Assembly (NCBI GenBank): GCA_947650365.1
Contig: OX393549.1
Coordinates: 89,231,156 to 89,295,155, forward strand
Direction: 5' to 3'
DNA length: 64,000 nt
Source: Chamaelirium japonicum
Lineage: Eukaryota; Streptophyta; Magnoliopsida; Liliales; Melanthiaceae
The translations under genes and the position numbers were made by a program. Below, in pieces: positions 25,866 through 39,806 of the stretch (positions within the stretch are counted from its first letter, which is position 1; every line of letters begins with the position of its first letter). The notes under the pieces are model-generated. The model was not told the DNA's origin and did not search any database. It was given only the letters and a program-made list of their open reading frames with translations.

Positions 25866-27552
25866 ATAGCATCACGGTCATATGTTCGTAGAGGAAGAGG
25901 CAGGGGAGGGTAGCTCGGAGCACTCCGGCTGCCACCCCAGGGTCCGAGGCTGAGCCGTACGGATCTGGTAGTGTTGTTCCTCTCTCCACACCAGCTCCTG
26001 CTGTGGTCGCAGCCTCCGGAGCTTCGAGCAGTGCTCAGCACTCGGCTACAGCGTCTACGCCCACAGGTAATGTTTAGATCCAAAGTTTTATACATGTTGT
26101 AAATACTTCTTCAGTACTGATGTATATTTTATTTGCAGGGTCGACCAGGCACGTAGGCGACCGGGGCGTGACGACGGCCCGGCGCTTGTCGGCCTTACAC
26201 GAGCCGCTGTCCCTACAGTGGAGCGGCGGGACCTTTGTGGGCGAGCACGCTTCTGACGCCGCCACGTGGGTCGGCATGATAGTACGGGAGGAGAGGAATG
26301 CCCCGATTGTGGGGTTAAGGGGGTGGAAGAACATTGATGCATCCTATAAGGAGAGGATGTATCAGCAGTTTTTGGTACGTTAGTTTCATTAAAGCATTTT
26401 AAAATAATATCGTACTTCTTGATAATTTGATTTGGTAAAATGACTTGTTTCTAAATTGATTTTACAGGAAAAATTTAAATGGGAGAACATGGAAACCGAC
26501 ACCCATCGGGAGGACTTATGGAAGACGATGGGTGAGCGGTACAGGGATTACCATCACGAGCTCTACAAGCTCTACGGTTACTTGGTCGGCCAACCGGCTG
26601 AGGAGGTACAGGCTGCGGCCGGGACGAGAGACGCGCCACCGCTACACATTCTACAGTTTTTGGTCGCTCACTGGGCCACCCTTAGCTTTCAGGTATAATT
26701 ATAATTTTGTTGATTCGTACTTGTTTTAATGTTATACTAAAAATTTGTATTGATGTTTCAAAATTTAATCGATTGCACAGAATAAATCTGCTATAGGCAA
26801 GCAGAATAGAAGTGCCTCGACGACACCTGCTCCAGTGAAGGGGAGGACCTCCATGCCCCAGCTTGCCCAGCAGCTGGTAAATGATACAAACATTGTTATT
26901 ATTTAAAACTCTATACATGTTATATTAACTCATCTATTTATTTTATATGTCCAACAGACACAGTCCTTGGGCCACGAGCCTAATAGGATTGACCTTTTTG
27001 AGGCCTCTAGGAGGCGGCGTATCGATGGGGCATTTCTGGACGACAGGGTTGCCTCGCAAGTGGTAAGTAATTAAATTACTGTTAATATATTCTTATACAT
27101 ATGCCATAAAATATCATTGAATATCATTGGTTGTTTTTATATAGGAGAGGATGCGACTTCTGGTGACCCCATCGGGCGAGGCCGGCTCCTCCACCAGCTC
27201 AGTATCTGTCGACTCAGCGATGGATACTGTGCTGAGACCTGCCACGCACGGCCGTGTCCTCTGTACGGGCCTTGGAGTCACGCCCTCCTCCTACTTTGGA
27301 CGAGAGGGTATGCGCTCGAGGGCACGGGACACCCAGACCGGTGCTATCACTCAGCTGCAGTCTGCGCTAGACGCGGAGCGAGAGCAGAGGCAGGCCCTCG
27401 AGCAGAGGATTGAGGCGGACCGAGAGCAGAGGCAGGCCCTCGAGCAGAGGGTTGAGGCGGAGAAGAAGGCCCTCGATGAGGAAAGAGAAGCTCGCAGGGA
27501 ACTAGAGCGTCGGCTTAATGACTTCATAAGCCGGTCTAGCGGTGGCTCATGA
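25866..27552 (+). pseudogene. TnpA-like gene, copy 1 (start lost, frameshift)
   Basis: Inverted twin of the gene at 29611-31298, with the same six-exon plan: about 25873-26071, 26140-26368, 26469-26693, 26781-26876, 26959-27063 and 27145-27552. Compared with the twin, the start ATG reads ATA (the local bases are rearranged), and one G is missing from a G run near 25905, which puts a TAG stop in exon 1. Exons 2 to 6 remain open and keep their splice sites, including WVGMIVREERNAPIVGLRGW, the KFKWENMETDTHREDLWKTM block and the heptad-like C-terminal coiled coil (EREQRQALEQR repeats). An alternative downstream start is possible but none in frame is obvious. Exon edges are read by eye from GT-AG signals. 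Confidence 0.85.
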
Positions 27553-27624
27553 TCAGGTACTTACTAATCTTTATAATATTAGTAAAAAATATGAATCATA
27601 CTAATTTGAGTTTAGATCATATTA
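27553..27624. other. TnpA copy 1 3' flank
   Basis: A short AT-rich sequence after the stop codon. A possible splice donor, CAG|GTACTTACT, follows directly. The mirror copy is at 29540-29610. Confidence 0.4.
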
Positions 27625-28857
27625 TCACACTTATGATTTTCCAACACTTAGATTCTAAATCGGTGAATCGAAGCGTAAATTCTTCAAATATCCAATTAGA
27701 ACCCGCTCGCAAGTCCGAAATACGGAATAATTCCAAGTTCGAATTATCGGATGCCGATCCGATACGGATCGGATCGAATCCAAACCTATTTCATATCCGA
27801 AACACGCTAAGTTATGATTTTCCAACACTTAGATTCTAAATCGGTGAATCGGAGCGTAAATTCTTCAAATATCCAATTAGAACTCGCTTGCAAGTCCGAA
27901 ATACGGAATAATTCCAAGTTCGAATTATCGGATGCCGATCCGATGACGATCGGATCGAATCCAAACCTATTTCATATCCGAAACACGCTAAATTATGATT
28001 TTCCAACACTTAGACTCTAAATCGGTGAAGCGGAGCGTAAATTGGTCAAATATCCAATTAGAACCCGCTCGCAAGTTCGAAATACGGAATAATTCTAAGT
28101 TCGAATTATCGGATGCCGATCCGATGACGATCGGATCGAATCCAAACCTATTTCATATCCGAAACACGCTAACTTATGATTTTCCAACACTTAGACTCTA
28201 AATCGGTGAATCGGAGCGTAAATTGGTCAAATATCCAATTAGAACTCGCTCGCAAGTCCGAAATACGGAATAAATCCAAGTTCGAATTATCGGATGCCGA
28301 TCCGATGACGATCCGATCGATCCAAACCTATTTCATATCCGAAACACGCTAACTTATGATTTTCCAACACTTAGACTCTAAATCGGTGAATCGGAGCGTA
28401 AATTGGTCAAATATCCAATTAGAATTTGCTCGCAAGTCCAAAATACGGAATAATTCCAAGTTCGAATTATCGGATGCCGATCCGATGACGATCGGATCGA
28501 ATCCAAACCTAGCTATTTCATATCCGAAACACGCTAACTTATGATTTTCCAACACTTAGACTCTAAATCGGTGAATCGAATCGTAAATTGGTCAAATATC
28601 CAATTAGAACCCGCTCGCAAGTTCGAAATACGGAATAATTCCAACTTCGAATTATCGGATGCGGATCCGATGACGATCCGATCGAATCCAAACCTATTTT
28701 ATATCCGAAACACGCTAACTTATGATTTTCCAACACTTAGACTCTAAATCGGTGAATCGGAGCGTAAATTGGTCAAATATCAAATTAGAACCCGCTCGCA
28801 AGTCCGAAATACGGAATAATTCCAAGTTCGAATTATCGGATGCCGATCGGATCATCA
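27625..28857 (+). repeat. 181-bp satellite array 2, left half
   Basis: About 6.8 monomers in the plus orientation (ATGATTTTCCAACACTTAGA direction) run from the TnpA copy 1 flank to the orientation switch. Confidence 0.93.
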
Positions 28858-29535
28858 TCGGATCGGCATCCGATAATTCGAACTTGGATTTATTCCGTAT
28901 TTCGGACTTGCGAGCGGGTTCTAATTGGATATTTGACCAATTACCGCTCCGATTCACCGATTTAGAGTCTAAGTGTTGGAAAATCATAAGTTAGCGTGTT
29001 TCAGATATGAAATAGGTTTGGATTCGATCTGATCGTCATCGGATCGGCATCCGATAATTCGAACTTAGAATTATTCCGTATTTCGGACTTGCGAGCGGGT
29101 TCTAATTGGATATTTGACCAATTTACGCTCCGCTTCACCGATTTAGAGTCTAAGTGTTGGAAAATCATAACTTAGCGTGTTTCGGATATGAAATAGGTTT
29201 GGATTCGATCCGATCGTCATCGGATCGGCATCCGATAATTCAAACTTGGAATTATTCCGTATTTCGGACTTGCAAGCGAGTTCTAATTGGATATTTGAAG
29301 AATTTACGCTCCGATTCACCGATTTAGAATCTAAGTGTTGGAAAATCATAACTTAGCGTGTTTCGGATATGAAATAGGTTTGGATTCGATCCGATCCGTA
29401 TCGGATCGGCATCCGATAATTCGAACTTGGAATTATTCCGTATTTCGGACTTGCGAGCGGGTTCTAATTGGATATTTGAAGAATTTACGCTTCGATTCAC
29501 CGATTTAGAATCTAAGTGTTGGAAAATCATAAGTG
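28858..29535 (-). repeat. 181-bp satellite array 2, right half (inverted)
   Basis: At about 28858 the monomer orientation flips inside the GATGCCGATC...GATCGGCATC dyad. About 3.7 inverted monomers then lead to TnpA copy 2. The left half is longer by about three monomers, so the two arms are not of equal length. Confidence 0.93.
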
Positions 29536-29610
29536 TGATAATATGATCTAAACTCAAATTAGTATGATTCATATTTTTTACTAATATTATAAAGATTAGT
29601 AAGTACCTGA

Positions 29611-31298
29611 TCATGAGCCACCGCTAGACCAGCTTATGAAGTCATTAAGCCGACGCTCTAGTTCCCTGCGAGCTTCTCTTTCCTCATCGAGGGCCTTCTT
29701 CTCCGCCTCAACCCTCTGCTCGAGGGCCTGCCTCTGCTCTCGCTCCGCCTCAATCCTCTGCTCGAGGGCCTGCCTCTGCTCTCGCTCCGCGTCTAGCGCA
29801 GACTGCAGCTGAGTGATAGCACCGGTCTGGGTGTCCCGTGCCCTCGAGCGCATACCCTCTCGTCCAAAGTAGGAGGAGGGCGTGACTCCAAGGCCCGTAC
29901 AGAGGACACGGCCGTGCGTGGCAGGTCTCAGCACAGTATCCATCGCTGAGTCGACAGATACTGAGCTGGTGGAGGAGCCGGCCTCGCCCGACGGGGTCAC
30001 CAGAAGTCGCATCCTCTCCTATATAAAAACAACTAATGATATTCAATGATATTTTATGGCATATGTATAAGAATATATTAACAGTAATTTAATTACTTAC
30101 CACTTGCGAGGCAACCCTGTCGTCCAGAAATGCCCCATCGATACGCCGCCTCCTAGAGGCCTCAAAAAGGTCAATCCTATTAGGCTCGTGGCCCAAGGAC
30201 TGTGTCTGTTGGACATATAAAATAAATAGATGAGTTAATATAACATTTATAGAGTTTTAAATAATAACAATGTTTGTATAATTTACCAGCTGCTGGGCAA
30301 GCTGGGGCATGGAGGTCCTCCCCTTCACTGGAGCAGGTGTCGTCGAGGCACTTCTATTCTGCTTGCCTATAGCAGATTTATTCTGTGCAATCGATTAAAT
30401 TTTGAAACATCAATACAAATTTTTAGTATAACATTAAAACAAGTACGAATCAACAAAATTATAATTATACCTGAAAGCTAAGGGTGGCCCAGTGAGCGAC
30501 CAAAAACTGTAGAATGTGTAGCGGTGGCGCGTCTCTCGTCCCGGCCGCAGCCTGTACCTCCTCAGCTGGCTGGCCGACCAAGTAACCGTAGAGCTTGTAG
30601 AGCTCGTGACGGTAATCCCTGTACCGCTCACCCATCGTCTTCCACAAGTCCTCCCGATGGGTGTCGGTTTCCATGTTCTCCCATTTAAATTTCTCCTGTA
30701 AAATCAATTTAGAAACAAGTCATTTTATCAAATCAAATTATCAAGAAGTACGATATTATTTTAAAATGCTTTAATGAAACTAACGTACCAAAAATTGCTG
30801 ATACATCCTCTCCTTATAGGATGCATCAATGTTCTTCCACCCCCTTAACCCCACAATCGGGGCATTCCTCTCCTCCCGTACTATCATGCCGACCCACGTG
30901 GCGGCGTCAGAAGTGTGCTCGCCCACAAAGGTCCCGCCGCTCCACTGTAGGGACAGCGGCTCGCGTAAGGCCGACAAGCGCCGGGCCATCGTCACGCCCC
31001 GGTCGCCTACGTGCCTGGTCGACCCTGCAAATAAAATATACATCAGTACTGAAGAAGTATTTACAACATGTATAAAACTTTAGATCTAAACAATACCTGT
31101 GGGCGTAGACGCTGTAGCCGAGTGCTGAGCACTGCTCGAAGCTCCGAAGGCTGCGACCACAGCAGGAGCTGGTGTAGAGAGAGGAACAGCACTACCAGAT
31201 CCGTACGGCTCAGCCTCGGACCCGGGGGTGGCAGCCGGAGCGCTCCGAGCTACCCCACCCCTGCCTCTGCCTCTACGAACATATGACCGTGATGTCAT
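29611..31298 (-). CDS. TnpA-like (En/Spm accessory) transposase protein, intact copy
   Basis: Minus-strand gene of six exons: 31298-31097, 31024-30789, 30695-30471, 30382-30287, 30205-30101 and 30018-29611. Lengths and phases join into 424 codons including TGA, with GT-AG at each intron. The start is MTSRSYVRRGRGRGG, a basic Gly/Arg N-terminus, followed by an Ala/Pro/Ser-rich linker. Exons 2-3 carry the conserved part (WSGGTFVGEH, WVGMIVREERNAPIVGLRGW, KFKWENMETDTHREDLWKTM, RDYRHELYKLYGYLVGQPAEE), resembling the plant En/Spm Transposase_24 family. The C-terminal 80 residues form a coiled coil of EREQRQALEQR-type repeats, likely for self-association. In En/Spm, TnpA binds subterminal motifs and assists the catalytic protein; that role is inferred here. 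Expression is unknown. Confidence 0.85.
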
Positions 31299-31311
31299 CT
31301 GAAACAATTTA

Positions 31312-31450
31312 ATTTACATATGAAACAGTAAGATTTATATATGAAACAATATGAAACAGTTTGATTTACATATGAAACAGTATGATTTACATATGAAATA
31401 ATATGAAACACTATGAACCCGCTCGCAATATGAAACAATATGAAACAGTT
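31312..31450. repeat. ATGAAACAGTATGATTTACAT repeats upstream of TnpA copy 2
   Basis: Mirror of the 25693-25865 repeat: 20-21 bp units of the GTATGATTTACATATGAAAC type directly 5' of the intact TnpA gene. It may contain its promoter; no clear TATA box stands out. Confidence 0.7.
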
Positions 31451-34400
31451 AGACTCTAAATCGGTTAATCGGATCGTAAATTGGTCAAATATCCAATTAG
31501 AACCCGCTCGCAAGTCCGAAATACGGAATATAATTCCAAGTTCGAATTATCGAATACCGATCCGATGACGATCGGATCGAATCCAAACCTATTTCATATC
31601 CGAAACACGCTAAGTTATGATTATCCAACACTTAGACTCTAAATCGGTGAATCGGAGCGTAAATTGGTCAAATATCCAATTAGAACCCGCTCGCAAGTCC
31701 GAAATATGGAATAATTCCAAGTTTGAATTATTGGATGCCGATCCGATGACGAACGGCTCGAATCCAAACCTATTTCATATCCGAAACACGCTAACTTATG
31801 ATTTTCCAACACTTAGACTCTAAATCGGTGAATCGGAGCGTAAATTGGTCAAATATCCAATTAGAACTCGCTCGCAAGTCCGAAATACGGAATAATTCCA
31901 AGTTCGAATTATCGGATACCGATCCGATGACGATCCGATCGATCCAAACCTATTTCATATCCGAAACACGCTAACTTATGATTTTCCAACACTTAGACTC
32001 TAAATTGGTGAAGCGGAGCGTAAATTGGTCAAATATCCAATTAGAACCCGCTCGTAAGTCCGAAATACGGAATAATTCCAAGTTCGAATTATTGGATGCC
32101 GATCCGATGACGATCGGCTCGAATCCAAACCTATTTCATATCCGAAACACGCTAACTTATGATTTTCCAACACTTAGACTCTAAATCGGTGAATCGGAGC
32201 GTAAATTGGTCAAATATCAAATTAGAACCCGCTCGCAAGTCCGAAATACGGAATAATTCCAAGTTCGAATTATCGGATGCCGATCCGATGATGATCCGAT
32301 CGAATCCAAACCTATTTCATATCCGAAACACGCTAACTTATGATTTTCCAACACTTAGACTCTAAATCGGTGAATCGGAACATAAATTGGTCAAATATTT
32401 AATTAGAACCCGCTCGCAAGTCCGAAATACGGAATAATTCCAACTTCGAATTACCGGATGCCGATCCGATGACGATCGGATCGAATCCAAACCTATTTCA
32501 TATCCGAAACACGCTAACTTATAATTTTCCAACACTTAGACTCTAAATCGGTGAATCGGAGCGTAAATTTGTCAAATATCCAATTAGAACCCACTCGCAA
32601 GTCCGAAATACGGAATAATTCCAAGTTCGAATTATCGGATGCCGATCCAATGACGATCCGATCGAATCCAAACCTAGCTATTTCATATCCGAAACACGCT
32701 AACTTATGATTTTCCAACACTTAGACTCTAAATCGATGAATCGAATCGTAAATTGGTCAAATATCCAATTAGAACCCGCTCGCAAGTCCGAAATACGAAA
32801 TAATTCCAACTTCGAATTATCGGATGCGGATCCGATAACGATCGGATCGAATCCAAACCTATTTCATATCCGAAACACGCTAACTTATGATTTTCCAACA
32901 CTTAGACTCTAAATCGGTGAATCGGAACGTAAATTGGTCAAATATCCAATTAGAACCCGCTCGCAAGTCCGAAATACGGAATAATTCCAACTTCGAATTA
33001 CCGGATGCCGATCCGATGACGATCGGATCGAATCCAAACCTATTTCATATCTGAAACACGCTAACTTATGATTTTCCAACACTTAGACTCTAAATCGGTG
33101 AATCGGAGCGTAAATTGGTCAAATATCCAATTAGAACCCGCTCGCAAGTCCGAAATACAGAATAATTCCAAGTTCGAATTATCGGATGCCGATCCGATGA
33201 CGATCCGATCAAATCCAAACCTAGCTATTTCATATCCGAAACACGCTAACTTATGATTTTCCAACACTTAGACTCTAAATCGATGAATCGAATCGTAAAT
33301 TGGTCAAATATCCAATTAGAACCCGCTCGCAAGTCCGAAATACGGAATAATTCCAACTTCGAATTATCGGATGCGGATCCGATGACGATCGGATCGAATC
33401 CAAACCTATTTCATATCCGAAACACGCTAACTTATGATTTTCCAACACTTAGACTCTAAATCGGTGAATCGGAACGTAAATTGGTCAAATATCCAATTAG
33501 AACCCGCTCGCAAGTCCGAAATATGGAATAATTCCAAGTTCGAATTATCGGATGCCGATCCGATGATGATCCGATCGAATCCAAACCTATTTCATATCCG
33601 AAACACGCTAACTTATGATTTTCCAACACTTAGACTCTAAATCGGTGAATCGGAACGTAAATTGGTCAAATATCCAATTAGAACCCGCTCGCAAGTCCGA
33701 AATATGGAATAATTCCAACTTCAAATTACCGGATGCCGATCCGATGACGATCGGATCGAATCCAAACCTATTTCATATCCGAAACACGCTAACTTATGAT
33801 TTTCCAACACTTAGACTCTAAATCGGTGAATCGGAGCGTAAATTGTCAAATATCCAATTAGAACCCGCTCGCAAGTCCGAAATACGGAATAATTCCAAGT
33901 TCGAATTATTGGATGCCGATCCGATGACGATCGGCTCGAATCCAAACCTATTTCATATCCGAAACACGCTAACTTATGATTTTCCAACACTTAGACTCTA
34001 AATCGGTGAATCGGAGCGTAAATTGGTCAAATATCAAATTAGAACCCGCTCGCAAGTCCGAAATACGGAATAATTCCAAGTTCGAATTATCGGATGCCGA
34101 TCCGATGATGATCCGATCGAATCCAAACCTATTTCATATCCGAAACACGCTAAATTATGATTTTCCAACACTTAGACTCTAAATCGGTGAATCGAATCGT
34201 AAATTGGTCAAATATCCAATTAGAACCCGCTCGCAAGTCCGAAATACGGAATAATTCCAACTTCGAATTATCGGATGCGGATCCGATGACGATCCGATCG
34301 AATCCAAACCTATTTCATATCCGAAACACGCTAACTTATGATTTTCCAACACTTAAACTCTAAATCGGTGAATCGGAGCGTAAATTGGTCAAATATCAAA

Positions 34401-36571
34401 TTAGAACCCGCTCGCAAGTCCGAAATACGGAATAATTCCAAGTTCGAATTATCGGATGCCGATCCGATGATGATCCGATCGAATCCAAACCTATTTCATA
34501 TCCGAAACACGCTAACTTATGATTTTCCAACACTTAGACTCTAAATCGGTGAATCGGAGCGTAAATTGGTCAAATATCAAATTAGAACTCGCTCGCAAGT
34601 CCGAAATACGGAATAATTCCAAGTTCGAATTATCGGATGTTGATCCGATGATGATCCGATCGAATCCAAACCTATTTCATATCCGAAACACGCTAACTTA
34701 TGATTTTCCAACACTTAGACTCTAAATCGGTGAATCGGAACGTAAATAGGTCAAATATCCAATTAGAACCCGCTCGCAAGTCCGAAATACGGAATAATTC
34801 CAACTTAGAATTACCGGATGCCGATCCGATGACGATCGGATCGAATCCAAACCTATTTCATATCCGAAACACGCTAACTTATGATTTTCCAAAACTTAGA
34901 CTCTAAATCGGTGAATCGGAGCGTAAATTGGTCAAATATCCAATTAGAACCCGCTCGCAAGTCCGAAATACGGAATAATTCCAAGTTCGAATTATTGGAT
35001 GCCGATCCGATGACGATCGGCTCGAATCCAAACCTATTTCATATCCGGAACACGCTAACTTATGATTTTCCAACACTTAGACTCTAAATCGGTGAACCGG
35101 AGAGTAAATTGGTCAAATATCAAATTAGAACCCGCTCGCAAGTCCGAAATACGGAATAATTCCAAGTTCGAATTATCGGATGCCGATCCAATGATGATCC
35201 GATCGAATCCTAACCTATTTCATATCCGAAACACGCTAACTTATGATTTTCCAACACTTAGACTCTAAATCGGTGAATCGGAGCGTAAATTGGTCAAATA
35301 TCAAATTAGAACCCGCTCGCAAGTCCGAAATACAGAATAATTCCAAGTTCGAATTATCGGATGCCGATCCGATGATGATCCGATCGAATCCAAACCTAAT
35401 TTCATATCCGAAACACGCTAACTTATGATTTTCCAACACTTAGACTCTAAATCGGTGAATCGGAACGTAAATTGGTCAAATATCCAATTAGAACCCGCTC
35501 GCAAGTCCGAAATACGGAATAATTCCAACTTCGAATTACCGGATGCCGATCCGATGACGATCGGATCGAATCCAAACCTATTTCATATCCGAAACACGCT
35601 AACTTATGATTTTCCAACACTTAGACTCTAAATCGGTGAATCGGAGCGTAAATTGGTCAAATATCCAATTAGAACCCGCTCGCAAGTCCGAAATACGGAA
35701 TAATTCCAAGTTCGAATTATCGGATGCCGATCCGATGACGATCGGATCGAATCCAAACCTATTTCATATCCGAAACACGCTAACTTATGATTTTCCAACA
35801 CTTAGACTCTAAATTGGTGAATCGGAGCGTAAATTGGTCAAATATCAAATTAGAACCCGCTCGCAAGTCCGAAATACGGAATAATTCCAAGTTCGAATTA
35901 TCGGATGCCGATCCGATGATGATCTGATCGAATCTATTTCAAGTTCAAACCTATTTCATATCCGAAACACGCTAACTTATGATTTTCCAACACTTAGACT
36001 CTAAATCGGTGAATCGGAGCGTAAATTGGTCAAATATCAAATTAGAACCCGCTCGCAAGTCCGAAATACAGAATAATTCCAAGTTTGAATTATCGGATGC
36101 CGATCCGATGATGATCCGATCGAATCCAAACCTATTTCATATCCGAAACACGCTAACTTATGATTTTCCAACACTTAGACTCTAAATCGGTGAATCGGAA
36201 TGTAAATTGGTCAAATATCCAATTAGAACCCGCTCGCAAGTCCGAAATACGGAATAATTCCAACTTTGAATTACCGGATGTCGATCCGATGACGATCGGA
36301 TCGAATCCAAACCTATTTCATATCCGAAACACGCTAACTTATGATTTTCCAACACTTAGACTCTAAATCGGTGAATCGGAGCGTAAATTGGTCAAATATC
36401 AAATTAGAACCCGCTCGCAAGTCCGAAATACGGAATAATTCCAAGTTCGAATTATCGGATGCCGATCCGATGATGATCCGATCGAATCCAAACCTATTTC
36501 ATATCCGAAACACGCTAACTTATGATTTTCCAACACTTAGACTCTAAATCGGTGAATCGGAGCGTAAATTG
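31451..36571 (+). repeat. 181-bp satellite array 3, proximal part
   Basis: About 28 plus-orientation monomers. Variant monomers mirror array 1: a monomer lacking two bases (CGATCGATCC near 31937) pairs with one near 25200, and the CTAG-insert monomers near 32677 and 33223 pair with those near 24478 and 23930. The order diverges further out. Confidence 0.93.
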
Positions 36572-39500
36572 GTCAAATATCAAATTAGAACCCGCTCGCA
36601 AGTCCGAAATACGGAATAATTCCAAGTTCAAATTATCGGATGCCGATCCGATGATGATCCGATCGAATCCAAACCTAATTTCATATCCGAAACACGCTAA
36701 CTTATGATTTTCCAACACTTAGACTCTAAATCGGTGAATCGGAACGTAAATTGGTCAAATATCCAATTAGAACCCGCTCGCAAGTCCGAAATATGGAATA
36801 ACTCCAACTTCGAATTACCGGATGCCGATCCGATGACGATCGGATCGAATCCAAACCTATTTCATATCCGAAACACGCTAACTTATGATTTTCCAACACT
36901 TAGACTCTAAATCGGTGAATCGGAGCGTAAATTGGTCAAATATCCAATTAGAACCCGCTCGCAAGTCCGAAATACGGAATAATTCCAAGTTCGAATTATC
37001 GAATGCCGATCCGATGACGATCGGATCGAATCCAAACCTATTTCATATCCGAAACACGCTAACTTATGATTTTCCAACACTTAGACTCTAAATCGGTGAA
37101 TCGGAGCGTAAATTGGTCAAATATCAAATTAGAACCCGCTCGCAAGTCCGAAATACCGAATAATTCCAAGTTCGAATTATCGAATGCCGATCCGATGATG
37201 ATCCGATCGAATCCAAACCTATTTCATATCCGAAACACGCTAACTTATGATTTTTCAACACTTAGACTCTAAATCGGTGAATCGGAGCGTAAATTGGTCA
37301 AATATCAACTTAGAACCCGCTCGCAAGTCCAAAATACGGAATAATTCCAAGTTCGAATTATCGGATGCCGATCCGATGATGATCCGATCGAATCCAAACC
37401 TATTTCATATCCGAAACACACTAACTTATGATTTTCCAACACTTAGACTCTAAATCGGTGAATCGGAACGTAAATTGGTCAAATATCCAATTAGAACCCG
37501 CTCGCAAGTCCGAAATACGGAATAATTCCAACTTCGAATTACCGGATGCCGATCCGATGACGATCGGATCGAATCCAAACCTATTTCATATCCGAAACAC
37601 GCTAACTTATGATTTTCCAACACTTAGACTCTAAATCGGTGAATCGGAGCGTAAATTGGTCAAATATCCAATTAGAACCCGCTCGCAAGTCCGAAATACG
37701 GAATAATTCCAAGTTCGAATTATCGGATGCCGATCCGATGACGATCGGATCGAATCCAAACCTATTTCATATCCGTAACACGCTAACTTATGATTTTCCA
37801 ACACTTAGACTCTAAATCGGTGAATCGGAGCGTAAATTGGTCAAATATCAAATTAGAACCCGCTCGCAAGTCCGAAATACGGAATAATTCCAAGTTCGAA
37901 TTATCGGATGCCGATCCGATGATGATCCGATCGAATCCAAACCTATTTCATATCCGTAACACGCTAACTTATGATTTTCCAACACTTAGACTCTAAATCG
38001 GTGAATCGGAGCGTAAATTGGTCAAATATCAAATTAGAACCCGCTCGCAAGTCCGAAATATGGAATAATTCCAAGTTCGAATTATCGGATGCCGATCCGA
38101 TGATGATCCGATCGAATCCAAACCTATTTCATATCCGAAACACGCTAACTTATGATTTTCCAACTCTTAGACTCTAAATCGGTGAATCGGAGCGTAAATT
38201 GGTCAAATATCCAATTAGAACCCGCTCGCAAGTCCGAAATACGGAATAATTCCAAGTTCAAATTATCGGATGCCGATCCGATGATGATCCGATCGAATCC
38301 AAACCTATTTCATATCCGAAACACGCTAACTTATGATTTTCCAACACTTAGACTCTAAATCGGTGAATCGGAACGTAAATTGGTCAAATATCCAATTAGA
38401 ACCCGCTCGCAAGTCCGAAATACGGAATAATTCCAACTTCGAATTACCGGATGCCGATCCGATGACGATCGGATCGAATCCAAACTTATTTCATATCCGA
38501 AACACGCTAACTTATGATTTTCCAACACTTAGACTCTAAATCGGTGAATCGGAGCGTAAATTGGTCAAATATCCAATTATAACCCGCTCGCAAGTCCGAA
38601 ATACGGAATAATTCCAAGTTCGAATTATCGGATGCCGATCCGATGACGATCGGATCGAATCCAAACCTATTTCATATCCGAAACACGCTAACTTATGATT
38701 TTCCAACACTTAGACTCTAAATCGGTGAATCGGAGCGTAAATTGGTCAAATATCAAATTAGAACCCGCTCGCAAGTCCGAAATACGGAATAATTCCAAGT
38801 TCGAATTATCGGATGCGGATCCGATGATGATCCGATCGAATCCAAACCTATTTCATATCCGAATCACGCTAACTTATGATTTTCCAACACTTAGACTCTA
38901 AATCGGTGAATCGGAGCGTAAATTTGTCAAATATCAAATTAGAACCCGCTCGCAAGTCCGAAATACGGAATAATTCCAAGTTCGAATTATCGGATGCCGA
39001 TCCGATGATAATCCGATCGAATCCAAACCGATTTCATATCCGAAACATGCTAACTTATGATTTTCCAACACTTAGACTCTAAATCGGTGAATCGGAACGT
39101 AAATTGGTCAAATATCCAATTAGAACCCGCTCGCAAGTCCGAAATACGGAATAATTCCAAGTTCGAATTATCGGATACCGATCCGATGACGATCGGATCG
39201 AATCCAAACCTATTTCATATCCGAAACACGCTAACTTATGATTTTCCAACACTTAGACTCTAAATCGGTGAATCGGAGCGTAAATTGGTCAAATATCCAA
39301 TTAGAACCCGCTCGCAAGTCCGAAATACGGAATAAATCCAACTTCGAATTATCGGATGCCGATCCGATGACGATCGGATCGAATCCAAACCTATTTCATA
39401 TCCAAAACACGCTAACTTATGATTTTCCAACACTTAGACTCTAAATCGGTGAATCGGAGCATAAATTGGTCAAATATCCAATTAGAACCCGCTCGCAAGT

Positions 39501-39806
39501 CCGAAATACGGAATAATTCCAAGTTCAAATTATCGAATGCCGATCCGATGACGATCCGATCGAATCCAAACCTAGCTATTTCATATCCGAAACACGCTAA
39601 GTTATGATTTTTCAACACTTAGACTCTAAATCGGTGAATCGGAGCGTAAATTGGTCAAATATCCAATTAGAACCCGCTCGCAAGTCCGAAATACGGAATA
39701 ATTCCAAGTTCGAATTATCGGATGCCGATAATTCTACGATCGGATCGAATCCAAACCTATTTCAAAACCGAAACACGCTAACTTATCATTTTTTAACGCT
39801 TAGACT
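36572..39806 (+). repeat. 181-bp satellite, higher-order block 1
   Basis: First of three blocks with shared monomer order. It starts about 3509 bp before the start of the next block and ends at a shared non-satellite tail. Monomer classes follow a recurring order: one with ACTTCGAATTACCGG, then one with TCCAATTAGAACC and GATGACGATCGG, then one or more with TCAAATTAGAACC and GATGATGATCCG. Confidence 0.85.

Noticed and set aside
28300..28870. Symmetric centre of the palindrome at about 28,581, midway between the two TnpA copies
   Set aside because: The monomer orientation actually flips at about 28,858. The midpoint differs because the left half-array is about three monomers longer.
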